DNA of 64,000 nucleotides from Klenkia soli (GTDB taxonomy: Bacteria > Actinomycetota > Actinomycetes > Mycobacteriales > Geodermatophilaceae), in NCBI RefSeq assembly GCF_900103975.1, contig NZ_FNIR01000001.1:1-64000 (forward strand), written 5' to 3'. A program made the translations under genes and the position numbers. The notes beneath the pieces were generated by a model. That model was not told where the DNA came from. It was given only the letters and a program-made list of their open reading frames with translations, and did no database searches. The first letter of the stretch is position 1; the number at the start of each line of letters is the position of its first letter. Shown here piece after piece: positions 32,863 through 41,457 of the stretch.

Positions 32863-33501
32863 GTGACGGACGACAGCCCACGGGTGGTGGTGCGGGGCGA
32901 GACCACCCTGCGGGTGCGCCCCGGCCACGCGACGCTGAGCATCACGGCCACCGCCCGCGACGCGCAGCGCGACCGGGCGCTGGAGCTGCTGGCTGACCTG
33001 CAGCGCGGGGTCGTCGACCTGCTCGAGCAGCACGCCGGGCTGATCACCCGGCACTCGACCGCTGCGGTCGGCGTGCACCCCGAGTACTCGGACCAGAAGG
33101 ACGTCACCGGCTACCAGGCCGCCGTCACCACCGAGCTTCGGCTGGACGACGTGGACCGGGTCGGCGAGGTCGCACTTGCCGCTGCCGCGCTGGACGGCTG
33201 CTCGCTGTGGGGGCCGAACTGGGCGCTGGACCGTGACGACCCGGCGCACGCCCGGGCCCGCACCGAGGCCATCGGCGAGGCCGTGTCGCGGGCCCGCGGG
33301 TACGCCCTGGCCGTGGGCAGCACGCTCACCGGACTGGTCGAGCTGCGCGACGTCGGCACCGGGGGCACCGGACCGATGATGATGGCCGTCAGCCGCCGGG
33401 GCGCGACCCCGGAGCTCGACCTCGAACCCGCCCTGCAGGAGGTGCACGGCGCCGTCGAGGCCGTGTTCCTGATCTCTCCCCCGAACCTCGAGGAGCTCTA
33501 G
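32863..33501 (+). CDS. SIMPL (DUF541) domain protein
   Basis: A 212-residue SIMPL-domain protein. The N-terminal VVVRGETTLRVRPGHATLSI and the later YQAAVTTELRLDDVD are the repeated strand pattern of this fold; the late SRARGYALAVG helix is also typical. Relatives with signal peptides are periplasmic (E. coli YggE), but no signal peptide is seen here, so it is probably cytosolic. Start GTG 32863 gives the family-like N-terminus; GTG 32842 is possible. It directly precedes the metallopeptidase, whose ATG abuts its stop. Confidence 0.8.
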   Translation: MTDDSPRVVVRGETTLRVRPGHATLSITATARDAQRDRALELLADLQRGVVDLLEQHAGLITRHSTAAVGVHPEYSDQKDVTGYQAAVTTELRLDDVDRVGEVALAAAALDGCSLWGPNWALDRDDPAHARARTEAIGEAVSRARGYALAVGSTLTGLVELRDVGTGGTGPMMMAVSRRGATPELDLEPALQEVHGAVEAVFLISPPNLEEL

Positions 33502-34434
33502 ATGGTGCGGTTCCGCGAAGGTGCCCGGCTGGACACCTCCGGCGTGCAGGACCGCCGCGGTGGAGGTGGGGGCCGCGGGCTCGCCGTGGGCGGTGGTGGC
33601 ATCGGCGTGCTCGGCATCATCGCCTTCGTGCTGGTCCAGGTGCTGGGCGGCGGCGGCTCGGGCGGGTCGGGCAGCGACGTCGCCAGCATCCTGTCCCAGC
33701 TGCAGGGCGGCAGCTCCGGCACCGCCGACAACACCGAGCTCGAGCAGCAGTGCCGGACCGGGGCCGACGCCAACGACAGCGCCGACTGCGCGGCGGTGGC
33801 GATCATCGACTCGATCCAGGACTACTGGACGGCGGCGCTGCCGCAGACCTCCGGCACCGCCTACGCCGAGACCGACACCGTCTTCTTCTCCGGGCAGGTG
33901 CAGACCGCGTGCGGCGGGGCCACCAGCGGGTCCGGCCCCTTCTACTGCCCCGGCGACCAGCTGGTCTACGTCGACCTCACCTTCTTCGACCAGCTGCAGA
34001 GCCAGTTCGGCGCCCGCGGCGGCACGTTCGTCGACGCCTACGTGCTGGCCCACGAGTACGGCCACCACGTGCAGAACCTGCTGGGCACCAACGCCCAGGT
34101 CACCCCGGGCGAGACCGGGCCGACCTCGGGCACGGTGCGGCTGGAGCTGCAGGCCGACTGCTACGCCGGCGTCTGGGCCAACCACGCGACCACGACGTCG
34201 GACGACGGCCAGGAGCCGCTCATCACCGAGATCACCCAGGACGACGTCGACCGGGCCCTGGACGCCGCCAGCCGCATCGGCGACGACTTCATCCAGACCA
34301 ACCTGGGCAACGGCACCGTCGACCAGGACGCCTTCACCCACGGCTCCTCGGAGCAGCGCGAGCGCTGGTTCTCCACCGGCTACTCCTCCGGCGACCCGGG
34401 TGCCTGCGACACGTTCGGCACCGATGACCTCTGA
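33502..34434 (+). CDS. Neutral zinc metallopeptidase (YpfJ/PF04228 family), membrane anchored
   Basis: A 310-residue protein with a cytosolic N-terminus, one membrane helix (about residues 28-50, GIGVLGIIAFVLVQVLG) and an external domain with the zinc signature LAHEYGHHVQNL. RLELQADCYAGVW provides the third ligand region. Four or more cysteines (CRTGA, CAAVA, ACGG, YCPG) suggest disulfides outside the cell. ATG at 33502 directly follows the SIMPL stop, with GAGGAG (33489-33494). Its last 11 bases overlap the crotonase gene. The substrate is unknown. Confidence 0.88.
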   Translation: MVRFREGARLDTSGVQDRRGGGGGRGLAVGGGGIGVLGIIAFVLVQVLGGGGSGGSGSDVASILSQLQGGSSGTADNTELEQQCRTGADANDSADCAAVAIIDSIQDYWTAALPQTSGTAYAETDTVFFSGQVQTACGGATSGSGPFYCPGDQLVYVDLTFFDQLQSQFGARGGTFVDAYVLAHEYGHHVQNLLGTNAQVTPGETGPTSGTVRLELQADCYAGVWANHATTTSDDGQEPLITEITQDDVDRALDAASRIGDDFIQTNLGNGTVDQDAFTHGSSEQRERWFSTGYSSGDPGACDTFGTDDL

Positions 34435-35209
34435 CCTCGCGCTCACCGTCGAGGGCACGGTCGCCACGCTCACCGTCGACCGGCCGGCCAAGCGCAACGC
34501 GATGACCCGGGCGATGTGGGCCGCGGTCCCCGGTCTGCTCACCGAGGTGGTCGACGACGTCCGGGTGCTGCTCGTGACCGGCGCCGGGCCGTCGTTCTGC
34601 GCCGGCGCCGACATCGGCGAGCTGCTCGGCGGCGAGGACCCGGCCGACCCGATGGCCGGGTTGCGCGCGGACAACCTGGCCGCGCAGGCCGCACTGCGTG
34701 CGTTCCCGCACCCGACGATCGCCGTGGTGCGGGGGCACTGCATCGGGGGCGGGGTGGAGCTGGCGGCCAGCTGCGACCTGCGGTTCGCCGACGACACCGC
34801 CGTCTTCGGGGTCACCCCGGCCCGCATCGGCGTGGTCTACCCGCCGGCGCCCACGAGGGCGCTGGTCGACCTCGTGGGCCCGGCCACCACGAAGTGGCTG
34901 CTGTTCTCGGGCGAGCTGCTGGACGCCGCGGCCGCGCTGCGGGTCGGGTTGGTCGACGAGCTGCACCCCGCCGACCGGCTCGAGGCCCGGGTGCAGGAGT
35001 TCGCCGCCGTCCTGTCGAGCCGGTCGGCACTCACCCAGCGGGCCACCAAGGAGACCGTCACCGCCCTGACGGAGGGCCGCGACGCCGAACCCGCGGCCTC
35101 TCGTCGGTTCCGCGAGACCATCGCGTCCGGCGAGCTGGCCGAGGGGGTGGCCGCGTTCGCCGACCGGCGACGGCCCCGCTTCCCCTGGGGCGGAATCACC
35201 CCGGCCTGA
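34424..35209 (+). CDS. Crotonase-fold protein (enoyl-CoA hydratase family)
   Basis: A 261-residue crotonase. The CoA/oxyanion stretch FCAGADIGEL and HCIGGGVELAASCDLRF are present, with the first glutamate of the hydratase pair (in GGVELA). The second expected glutamate, usually in a PE-x-x-x-G turn, is replaced (TPARIGVV), so simple hydratase activity is doubtful; isomerase, thioesterase or hydrolase chemistry is possible. The ATG at 34424 lies within the end of the metallopeptidase gene (11-base overlap). No beta-oxidation partner is adjacent. Confidence 0.83.
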   Translation: MTSDLALTVEGTVATLTVDRPAKRNAMTRAMWAAVPGLLTEVVDDVRVLLVTGAGPSFCAGADIGELLGGEDPADPMAGLRADNLAAQAALRAFPHPTIAVVRGHCIGGGVELAASCDLRFADDTAVFGVTPARIGVVYPPAPTRALVDLVGPATTKWLLFSGELLDAAAALRVGLVDELHPADRLEARVQEFAAVLSSRSALTQRATKETVTALTEGRDAEPAASRRFRETIASGELAEGVAAFADRRRPRFPWGGITPA

Positions 35210-35226
35210 CGGTGTTGTGAGCCAGC

Positions 35227-35895
35227 ATGACCACCATCGGCATCATCGGGGCCGGCGACATCGGCTCCCAGCTCGCCCGCATCAGCACCGACGCCGGCTA
35301 CGACGTCGTCATCGCCAACTCCCGGGGTCCGGAGACCCTCGCCGACCTGGTCGCCGAGATCGAGGCCCGCCCGTCCCGGCGAGGATCGATCCGCGCCGCC
35401 ACGGCCGTCGAGGCGGGCGAGGCCGGCGAGGAGGTCGTCGTCGTCACCGTGCCGCTGAAGAACCTGGGCGACGTGCCGGTCGAGCCGCTGGCCGGCAAGA
35501 TCGTGATCGACACCAACAACTACTACCCCGAGCGCGACGGCCACATCGCCGAGCTCGACGACGAGACGACCACCACCGCCGAGATGGCCCAGGCGCACCT
35601 GCCCACCTCGAAGGTCGTCAAGGCGTTCAACCACATCTACGCCCAGCACCTCACCGAGAAGCGGTCGCCCACCGGCACCGAGCACCGTCGGGCGTTGGTC
35701 ATCGCCGGCGACGACGCCGTCGCGAAGGCCTGGGTCACCGAGTACCTCGACGAGATCGGCTTCGACGCCTACGACGTCGGCCCGCTCGCCGAGGGCTGGC
35801 GCATCCAGCGCGACACCCCCGGCTACGGCCCGGAGTACGACGTCGAGCAGCTGCGCACGGCGACGGCGGAGGCCAAGCGCTACCGCGACATGTGA
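35227..35895 (+). CDS. NADPH-dependent F420 reductase-like Rossmann protein
   Basis: A 222-residue NADP-binding protein of the F420-dependent NADP oxidoreductase (Fno)/NADB family. It has the N-terminal site IGIIGAGDIGSQLA, then VIANSRGPETL (R is typical for NADP phosphate), IVIDTNNYYPERDG and KAFNHIYAQHL. It could shuttle hydride between NADPH and F420, which would suit the F420-type enzymes in this window, but many close relatives are untested. The preceding crotonase gene ends 17 bases upstream; a strong hairpin follows. Confidence 0.82.
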   Translation: MTTIGIIGAGDIGSQLARISTDAGYDVVIANSRGPETLADLVAEIEARPSRRGSIRAATAVEAGEAGEEVVVVTVPLKNLGDVPVEPLAGKIVIDTNNYYPERDGHIAELDDETTTTAEMAQAHLPTSKVVKAFNHIYAQHLTEKRSPTGTEHRRALVIAGDDAVAKAWVTEYLDEIGFDAYDVGPLAEGWRIQRDTPGYGPEYDVEQLRTATAEAKRYRDM

Positions 35896-35908
35896 CCACC
35901 GGGCTGGT

Positions 35909-35946
35909 GGAGTCGCAGCGCATCGTCCCCCGAGCGCTGCGACTCC
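35909..35946. terminator. Bidirectional hairpin terminator
   Basis: GGAGTCGCAGCGC (35909-35921) pairs perfectly with 35934-35946 around a 12-base loop, between the reductase-like gene and the convergent siderophore-interacting protein gene. Confidence 0.8.
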
Positions 35947-35947
35947 G

Positions 35948-36775
35948 TCAGACGGTGAGCGCAGCCTCGTCGGCGGCCACGGCGGCGTTCCACTCGGGCT
36001 TCTCGGCCTGCCAGCGGTCCTCGGTGCGGCCGACCCGCCAGTAGCCCGAGACGCTGAGCAGCTCACGGGGCACCTCCCAGCGGGCGCGCACGAACCGGCG
36101 CAACTCGCGCACGAAGCCGGCCTCGCCGTGCACGAACACGTGCGGCACGCCCTCGGGCCAGTCGGCGGCCAGCACCGCGGCGGTCACCGCCGCCCCCACC
36201 GGACCCTCGCCCCGGTGCACCCAGGTCACCCCGGGCAGGTCCTGCTCGTCGGCCGGGCCCTCGACCTCGACGAACGCCCGCACCGGCGCGCCGGCCGGCA
36301 TGCGCGGGAGCGCCGCGGCCACCGCCGGCAGCGCCGAGTCGTCGGCCACCAGCAGGTGCCAGGCGGCGTCCGGGCTGGGCGCGTAGGCGCCCCCGGGGCC
36401 GGCGAACTGCAGCAGGTCCCCCGGCTGCGCGGCGGCCGCCCACGGTCCGGCGATCCCCTCGTCGCCGTGGGTGACGAAGTCGACGGCCAGCTCGCCGAGC
36501 TCGGCGTCCCACGAACGCACGGTGTAGGTGCGGCTGACCGGCCACAGCTCGCGCGGGTGCTCGGCCTGGACCGTCTCGGCGTCGAAGGGCGCGGCGTAGG
36601 GCGCCCCGGGCGGCGGCAGCTGGAGCTTCACGTAGTGGTCGGTGAACGCGCCCGCGCCGAAGCCGGCCAGCGCGTCACCGCCCAGCACGACCCGGACCAG
36701 GTGCGGGGTCACCCGCTCGGTGCGCACGACGGTGCCCACGCGGGTCACCCGTCGCTTCTTCGGTGGCTGCGTCAC
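35948..36775 (-). CDS. Siderophore-interacting protein (FAD-binding ferric-siderophore reductase, SIP family)
   Basis: A 275-residue flavin reductase that would release iron from ferric siderophores in the cytosol using NAD(P)H. The N-terminal FAD barrel contains RTYTVRSWD (the RxYT(V/I)R motif), HGDEGIAGPWA and PGDLLQFAGPGG. The C-terminal SIP half has LLVADDSALPAV, HVFVHGEAGFVRELR and the terminal SVSGYWRVGRTEDRW. The GTG at 36775 follows GGAGG at good spacing. An IdeR/DtxR-type box sits 13 bases upstream, so expression should be iron-repressed. No siderophore genes are in the window. Confidence 0.91.
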   Translation of the reverse strand: MTQPPKKRRVTRVGTVVRTERVTPHLVRVVLGGDALAGFGAGAFTDHYVKLQLPPPGAPYAAPFDAETVQAEHPRELWPVSRTYTVRSWDAELGELAVDFVTHGDEGIAGPWAAAAQPGDLLQFAGPGGAYAPSPDAAWHLLVADDSALPAVAAALPRMPAGAPVRAFVEVEGPADEQDLPGVTWVHRGEGPVGAAVTAAVLAADWPEGVPHVFVHGEAGFVRELRRFVRARWEVPRELLSVSGYWRVGRTEDRWQAEKPEWNAAVAADEAALTV

Positions 36776-36787
36776 GTCGTCCTCCAA

Positions 36788-36803
36788 GTTAGGTGTGCCT
36801 AAC
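36788..36803. promoter_or_regulatory. IdeR/DtxR-type iron box
   Basis: GTTAGG-TGTG-CCTAAC, a perfect 6-bp inverted repeat matching the TTAGG...CCTAA core of actinobacterial iron boxes. It lies just upstream of the siderophore-interacting protein gene; the divergent MFS gene starts 108 bases to the right and could share control. Confidence 0.78.
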
Positions 36804-36911
36804 GTACCTCGACCGGTTGGTTGGACGCCCCAACGTGCGGTACGGGCCCGGTGGCGTGACCATCTCGGTGCGGTCGACGGCGACCGCACCGAGACGAACC
36901 AGGGGCAGCAC

Positions 36912-38354
36912 ATGGCCACCGGCACCCACGACCTGGGCACCATCACCACCGACGTCCCGGCCCGGCTCGACCGGCTGCCGTTCTCCCGCTTCCACCGCAT
37001 GGTGATCGTCGGCCTGGGCACCGTGTGGGTGCTCGACGGGCTCGAGGTCACCATCGTCGGCAGCGTCGGCGCCCGGCTCACCGAGGCCGGCAGCGGCATC
37101 TCGATCACCGCGTCGCAGATCGGGCTGGCTGCCTCGATCTACATCGTCGGCTCGTGCCTGGGCGCGTTGTTCTTCGGCCAGCTCACCGACCGGTACGGCC
37201 GCAAGAAGCTGTTCATGCTCACCCTGGGCATCTACGTGGTGGCCACCGTGCTCACCGCGTTCGCCACCGCGCCCTGGTTCTTCTACCTGTGCCGGTTCTT
37301 CACCGGCGCCGGCATCGGCGGCGAGTACGCGGCGATCAACTCGGCCATCGACGAGCTGATCCCGGCGCGGCTGCGCGGCCGGGTCGACCTGCTGGTCAAC
37401 GGCTCGTACTGGCTGGGCTCGGCGGCCGGTTCCGGCGCCTCGTTGCTGCTGCTGGACGAGAACCTGCTGGGCGCGGGCATCGGCTGGCGGCTGGCCTTCG
37501 GCATCGGCGCGGTGCTCGGGCTGCTCATCCTCGTCGTGCGCCGGCACGTGCCCGAGAGCCCCCGGTGGATGTTCATCCACGGCCAGGCCGACGAGGCGAA
37601 CCGCACCGTCGGCGAGGTCGAGCAGGAGGTCGAGCGCGAGACCGGGCAGACCCTCGAGCCGGTCGACCAGCAGCTGCGCATCACGCAGCGGCACGTCGTC
37701 CCGTTCCGCGAGATCGCGAAGGTGGCGTTCACGAAGTACCCGAAGCGGGCCGTGCTCGGGCTGGCGCTGTTCGTCGGGCAGGCGTTCCTCTACAACGGGT
37801 TCACCTTCAACCTGGGCACGCTGATGACCACGTACTTCGGGGTCGCCACCTCGACCGCGCCGGTGTTCCTGGTCGTCTACGCCGCCGGCAACTTCCTCGG
37901 CCCGGTGCTGCTGGGCCCGCTGTTCGACACGGTCGGCCGCAAGCCGATGATCTCGATCAGCTACCTGGGCTCCGCGGCGATGGCGGTGGTCATCGCGCTG
38001 GTGTTCACCGGGCTGAACGCGTGGACGTTCATCGGCCTGCTCGGCATCACGTTCTTCCTGGCCTCGGCCGGGGCCAGCGCGGCCTACCTCACGGTGAGCG
38101 AGATCTTCCCGATGGAGACCCGGGCCCTGGCGATCGCGTTCTTCTACGCGATCGGCACCGGCCTGGGCGGCATAGTCGGCCCGGTGCTGTTCGGCTCGCT
38201 GGTCGAGTCCGGGGACAGCAGCCAGCTGATCACCGGCTTCTACATCGCGGCGGCCGTGATGGCGGTCGGCGGCCTCGCCGAGCTGGCCTTCGGGGTGAAG
38301 AGCGAGAACGCCTCGCTGGAGGACATCGCCGACCCCCTCAGCGCGGCGGACTGA
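36912..38354 (+). CDS. MFS transporter (sugar-porter/MHS-like)
   Basis: A 480-residue, 12-helix uptake-type MFS protein. It has GQLTDRYGRKKLF after helix 2, PESPRWMF at the end of helix 6 (a sugar-porter motif), GPLFDTVGRKP between helices 8 and 9, and a central soluble loop with QEVERETGQ. The ATG at 36912 follows AGGGG (36901-36905). It is divergent from the iron-regulated SIP gene and convergent with the DeoR gene (4 bases), so the substrate could relate to either: a sugar acid or, less likely, a siderophore. Confidence 0.82.
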   Translation: MATGTHDLGTITTDVPARLDRLPFSRFHRMVIVGLGTVWVLDGLEVTIVGSVGARLTEAGSGISITASQIGLAASIYIVGSCLGALFFGQLTDRYGRKKLFMLTLGIYVVATVLTAFATAPWFFYLCRFFTGAGIGGEYAAINSAIDELIPARLRGRVDLLVNGSYWLGSAAGSGASLLLLDENLLGAGIGWRLAFGIGAVLGLLILVVRRHVPESPRWMFIHGQADEANRTVGEVEQEVERETGQTLEPVDQQLRITQRHVVPFREIAKVAFTKYPKRAVLGLALFVGQAFLYNGFTFNLGTLMTTYFGVATSTAPVFLVVYAAGNFLGPVLLGPLFDTVGRKPMISISYLGSAAMAVVIALVFTGLNAWTFIGLLGITFFLASAGASAAYLTVSEIFPMETRALAIAFFYAIGTGLGGIVGPVLFGSLVESGDSSQLITGFYIAAAVMAVGGLAELAFGVKSENASLEDIADPLSAAD

Positions 38355-38358
38355 GGCC

Positions 38359-39177
38359 TCAGGGCTGCTCCGCCCGACCCTGCTGGTCCACCACGACGAC
38401 CGCCACCCCTGCGGCCAGGAACGGGGCCAGGGCGGCCGGCTCGGCGGCGTCGTCGGTGACCAGCGTCCACGGCTCGGGCAGCCGGGCCCACGCGTGGAAG
38501 GGGCGGCGGCCGAGCTTGGCGGCGTGGGCGAGCACGTAGACCTGCTGCGACCGCCGCGCCATCAGCTCCTTGAGCCGGGTCTGGTCCAGACCCGCCTCGC
38601 AGATGCCGCTGTCGGCGGTCACGCCGTCGGCGCCGAGGAAGACCCGGTCGAACGTCATGCGCTCGAGCGCGGCCTCGGTGAGCGGGCCGACGAACCCCTG
38701 GGAGAGGTGCCGCAGCGTGCCGCCCAGGCACTCGACGTGCACCTCGTCGACGTCGGCCAGCGCCTCGAGCACGGTCAGGCCGGTGGTGGCCACGGTCAGC
38801 GGCACCGTCGTCCGCAGCTCGTGGGCCACCGCCCCGACCGTCGAACCGGCGTCCAGCAGCACGGTCTCCCCCGGCTGCACCTGGGCGGCGGCCCACCGCG
38901 CGATGCCCCGCTTGGCCGCGTAGGCCTCGCCGGTGCGCTGCCGCAGCGACGTCTCGGGGTGGGCCACCAGCGCCATCGCCCCGCCGTAGGTGCGGGCCAG
39001 CCGACCGTCGCCGGTCAGCTGCGCCAGGTCGCGCCGGATGGTGGAGGCGGTCACCTCGAAGGTGGCGGCCAGCTCCTCGACCGAGGCCAGCCCGGTGGTG
39101 GTGGCCAGCCGCACGATCTCCTCGCGGCGGGCGCGGGACCCCAGCTGACGGGCCGTGCCGGCGTCGTCGATGTGCAC
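38359..39177 (-). CDS. DeoR/GlpR-family repressor of the acid-sugar locus
   Basis: A 272-residue DeoR-type regulator. The winged helix spans about residues 14-68 (SRARREEIVRLATTTG, then VTASTIRRDLAQL, the DeoR signature), and the sensor domain has LLDAGSTVGAVAHEL and FLGADGVTADSG, which bind a phosphorylated sugar in relatives. It directly follows the kinase-dehydrogenase gene on the minus strand (15-base gap), so it probably controls the divergent promoter region at 41458-41642. The inducer would be a phosphorylated acid sugar, which agrees with the linked kinase. Confidence 0.88.
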   Translation of the reverse strand: MHIDDAGTARQLGSRARREEIVRLATTTGLASVEELAATFEVTASTIRRDLAQLTGDGRLARTYGGAMALVAHPETSLRQRTGEAYAAKRGIARWAAAQVQPGETVLLDAGSTVGAVAHELRTTVPLTVATTGLTVLEALADVDEVHVECLGGTLRHLSQGFVGPLTEAALERMTFDRVFLGADGVTADSGICEAGLDQTRLKELMARRSQQVYVLAHAAKLGRRPFHAWARLPEPWTLVTDDAAEPAALAPFLAAGVAVVVVDQQGRAEQP

Positions 39178-39192
39178 GCGTGCCTCCGCGGG

Positions 39193-41457
39193 TCAGGCCG
39201 CCGGCGCCGGCGACGTCTGCGTCGCAGGACTGGGCGACATCTGTGCAGCCTGCCGCAGAGCCTCGACCATGCTGCGGACGTCGACCTTGCCGGTGCCCGC
39301 GATGTCGAAGGCCGTGCCGTGGTCGACCGACGTGCGGATGACCGGCAGGCCCACGGTGATGTTCACCCCGGCCTCGATGCCCAGGATCTTCACCGGGCCG
39401 TGGCCCTGGTCGTGGTACATGGCGACGATCAGGTCGTAGTCGCCCCGGCCGGCGACGAAGAAGGCGGTGTCGGCCGGCATCGGGCCGCGGGCGTCGATGC
39501 CGTCGGCCTGCAGCACCTCGATGGCGGGGACGATCTTCTCCTCCTCCTCGCCGTAGCCGAACAGGCCGTTCTCCCCGGCGTGCGGGTTGATGCCGCAGAC
39601 GCCGATGCGCGGGTTCTCGATGCCGGCGCGGACCAGCGCGTCGTGGCCGCGGCGGACGGTGCGCTCGACCAGACCGGGCTCGATCTTGGCGATCGCGTCG
39701 ATCAGCCCGATGTGGGTGGTCACGTGGATCACCCGGATCTTCGGCGAGCTGAGCATCATCGAGACCTCCTCGATGCCGCAGAAGTGCGCGAGCAGCTCGG
39801 TGTGCCCGGGGTAGACGTGCCCGGCCGAGTGCAGCGCCTCCTTGTTCAGCGGCGCGGTGCAGATGCCCTGCACCCGCCCGGCCATCGCCAGCTCGGCGGC
39901 GACCCGGATGTACTCGTAGGCGGCGTGCCCGGCGACCGGCGACAGCTGCCCGAACGGCAGGTCGGCCGGCAGCAGGCCCAGGTCGACGACGTTGATCCGG
40001 CCGGGCTCGAAGACCGCCTGCTCGGGGCCCTCGACCACGACGATCCGGGCGGCCAGGCCGAGCAGGTCGGCGGCCTGCTGCAGCCGGGCGGCGTCGCCGA
40101 CCACGACGGGCCGGCAGTCGGCGTAGGAGGCCTCGTCGACCAGGGCACCGACCACGACCTCGGGGCCGACCCCGGCACCGTCGCCCATGGTGACCGCGAT
40201 CCACGGCCGGGGATCGGTGCTCGTCCCCGGGGTCGTTGCGGGGGTGGTGAGGGTGCTCATCGGGAGGGTGCCTTCCGTCGGGGTGCGGGGGGTCAGGGCG
40301 GTGAGGATGGTCAGGAGGGAGTCGGCGTCGCCGAAGCTGCCGGGCCGGGTCACGACGGTGCGGCCGTCGTCGGCGGTCGAGAGGACAGCCCCGTGGTGCA
40401 CAGACCCGCGGGGGGTGAGCCGGACGACGTCGAGGGCGTCGAGCACCCGACGGGCGGTCTCACCCCCGGTCAGCACCAGGTCCACCACCGCGTCGGTCAG
40501 CTGCAGCGCGTCGGCGACCAGCCGGGACAGCCCGGCCGAGAGGGCGCGGGAGGACGCGGGGCGGACGGCGTCCGCGGGGTCGGGGCGCAGCACGAGGGGG
40601 CCGCGGGTCAGCCGGTCGGCGACCTCGGCGGCCCAGCGGGCCTCGGCAAGCGGCTCGACCAGCGCGGCCACCGGGACCACCAGCTCGTCGACCCCGGCAG
40701 CGACCAGCTGTGCCACCTGCACGGCGGCCACGGGCTCCGCCGTCCCGACCACGACCAGCGGCCCGGCGCCGACCCCGCGGACGCCGGGCGCGGCACCGAC
40801 GGCCGCGCCGAGGGTGCGGCCGAGGGCTGCAGCGAGGCCACCGGACCCGGCCAGGGCCACGCCGGGCAGCTGCGCCACGGCAGCGACGACCGCGTCCAGG
40901 TCGGCATCGGTCTCCCCGTCGCAGACGGGCACCGACCCGGCGCCGAGCAGGGCCTGCAGCTCGCTGCCCAGCCGGGGCGAGCGGACGACACCCAGCGGGA
41001 CGACGGCCACCGGCAGCGGGGCCAGCGCCTGGGCCACGGTCGCCGGGGCAGGGCGGCCCTCGGTGGCCCACGCGTCCAGGGCGGACAGCGGCCGACCGGC
41101 AGCGGAGGGCACGCCGTCGACCACCGTGCGGCCCAGCGCCGGCAGTGCCGGGGCGACGACGACCGCACCGGCGGCGCCCACCGCAGCGGCGAGCGGACCG
41201 CGCAGCAGCGAGTCAACCTTGATCAGCACCTGCGCGGACCGCGCAGCGGACAGGGCAGCCCCGACACGGTCGGCCACGACGTGGTCCGGGAGGTGCCGGG
41301 CGTCCAGGTCCACCACGCACACCCCGGCCGGCATGGTCGGCAGCACCTCGCCCGCGAGCAGCACGGAAACCTGGGATCCCAGCAGGGCGGCGGTCTCGGC
41401 CGCCCCGGAGAGGTCGTCGGCCAGGACCAGGACCGCGGGGGACGGTGGTCGGGTCAC
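39193..41457 (-). CDS. Fused four-carbon acid sugar kinase (DUF1537) and PdxA-type dehydrogenase
   Basis: One uninterrupted 754-residue frame. Residues 1 to about 375 are a DUF1537 acid-sugar kinase (LVLADDLSGAAETA at the start, LIKVDSLLRGPL, then LVLTGGETARRVLDAL and GSFGDADSL at the end). A Thr/Pro-rich linker spans about 376-418. Residues about 419-754 are a PdxA-type metal-dependent dehydrogenase (VTMGDGAGVGPE, GHTELLAHFCG, GINPHAGENG, MYHDQGHGPVK). In known pathways separate DtnK/DenK kinases phosphorylate D-threonate or D-erythronate at C4, and PdxA2 then oxidises and decarboxylates the product to dihydroxyacetone phosphate. Joining them would channel that intermediate. The GTG at 41457 follows GGGAGG. 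An internal ATG (40260, with GGAAGG upstream) could give an extra free dehydrogenase. Confidence 0.87.
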   Translation of the reverse strand: MTRPPSPAVLVLADDLSGAAETAALLGSQVSVLLAGEVLPTMPAGVCVVDLDARHLPDHVVADRVGAALSAARSAQVLIKVDSLLRGPLAAAVGAAGAVVVAPALPALGRTVVDGVPSAAGRPLSALDAWATEGRPAPATVAQALAPLPVAVVPLGVVRSPRLGSELQALLGAGSVPVCDGETDADLDAVVAAVAQLPGVALAGSGGLAAALGRTLGAAVGAAPGVRGVGAGPLVVVGTAEPVAAVQVAQLVAAGVDELVVPVAALVEPLAEARWAAEVADRLTRGPLVLRPDPADAVRPASSRALSAGLSRLVADALQLTDAVVDLVLTGGETARRVLDALDVVRLTPRGSVHHGAVLSTADDGRTVVTRPGSFGDADSLLTILTALTPRTPTEGTLPMSTLTTPATTPGTSTDPRPWIAVTMGDGAGVGPEVVVGALVDEASYADCRPVVVGDAARLQQAADLLGLAARIVVVEGPEQAVFEPGRINVVDLGLLPADLPFGQLSPVAGHAAYEYIRVAAELAMAGRVQGICTAPLNKEALHSAGHVYPGHTELLAHFCGIEEVSMMLSSPKIRVIHVTTHIGLIDAIAKIEPGLVERTVRRGHDALVRAGIENPRIGVCGINPHAGENGLFGYGEEEEKIVPAIEVLQADGIDARGPMPADTAFFVAGRGDYDLIVAMYHDQGHGPVKILGIEAGVNITVGLPVIRTSVDHGTAFDIAGTGKVDVRSMVEALRQAAQMSPSPATQTSPAPAA

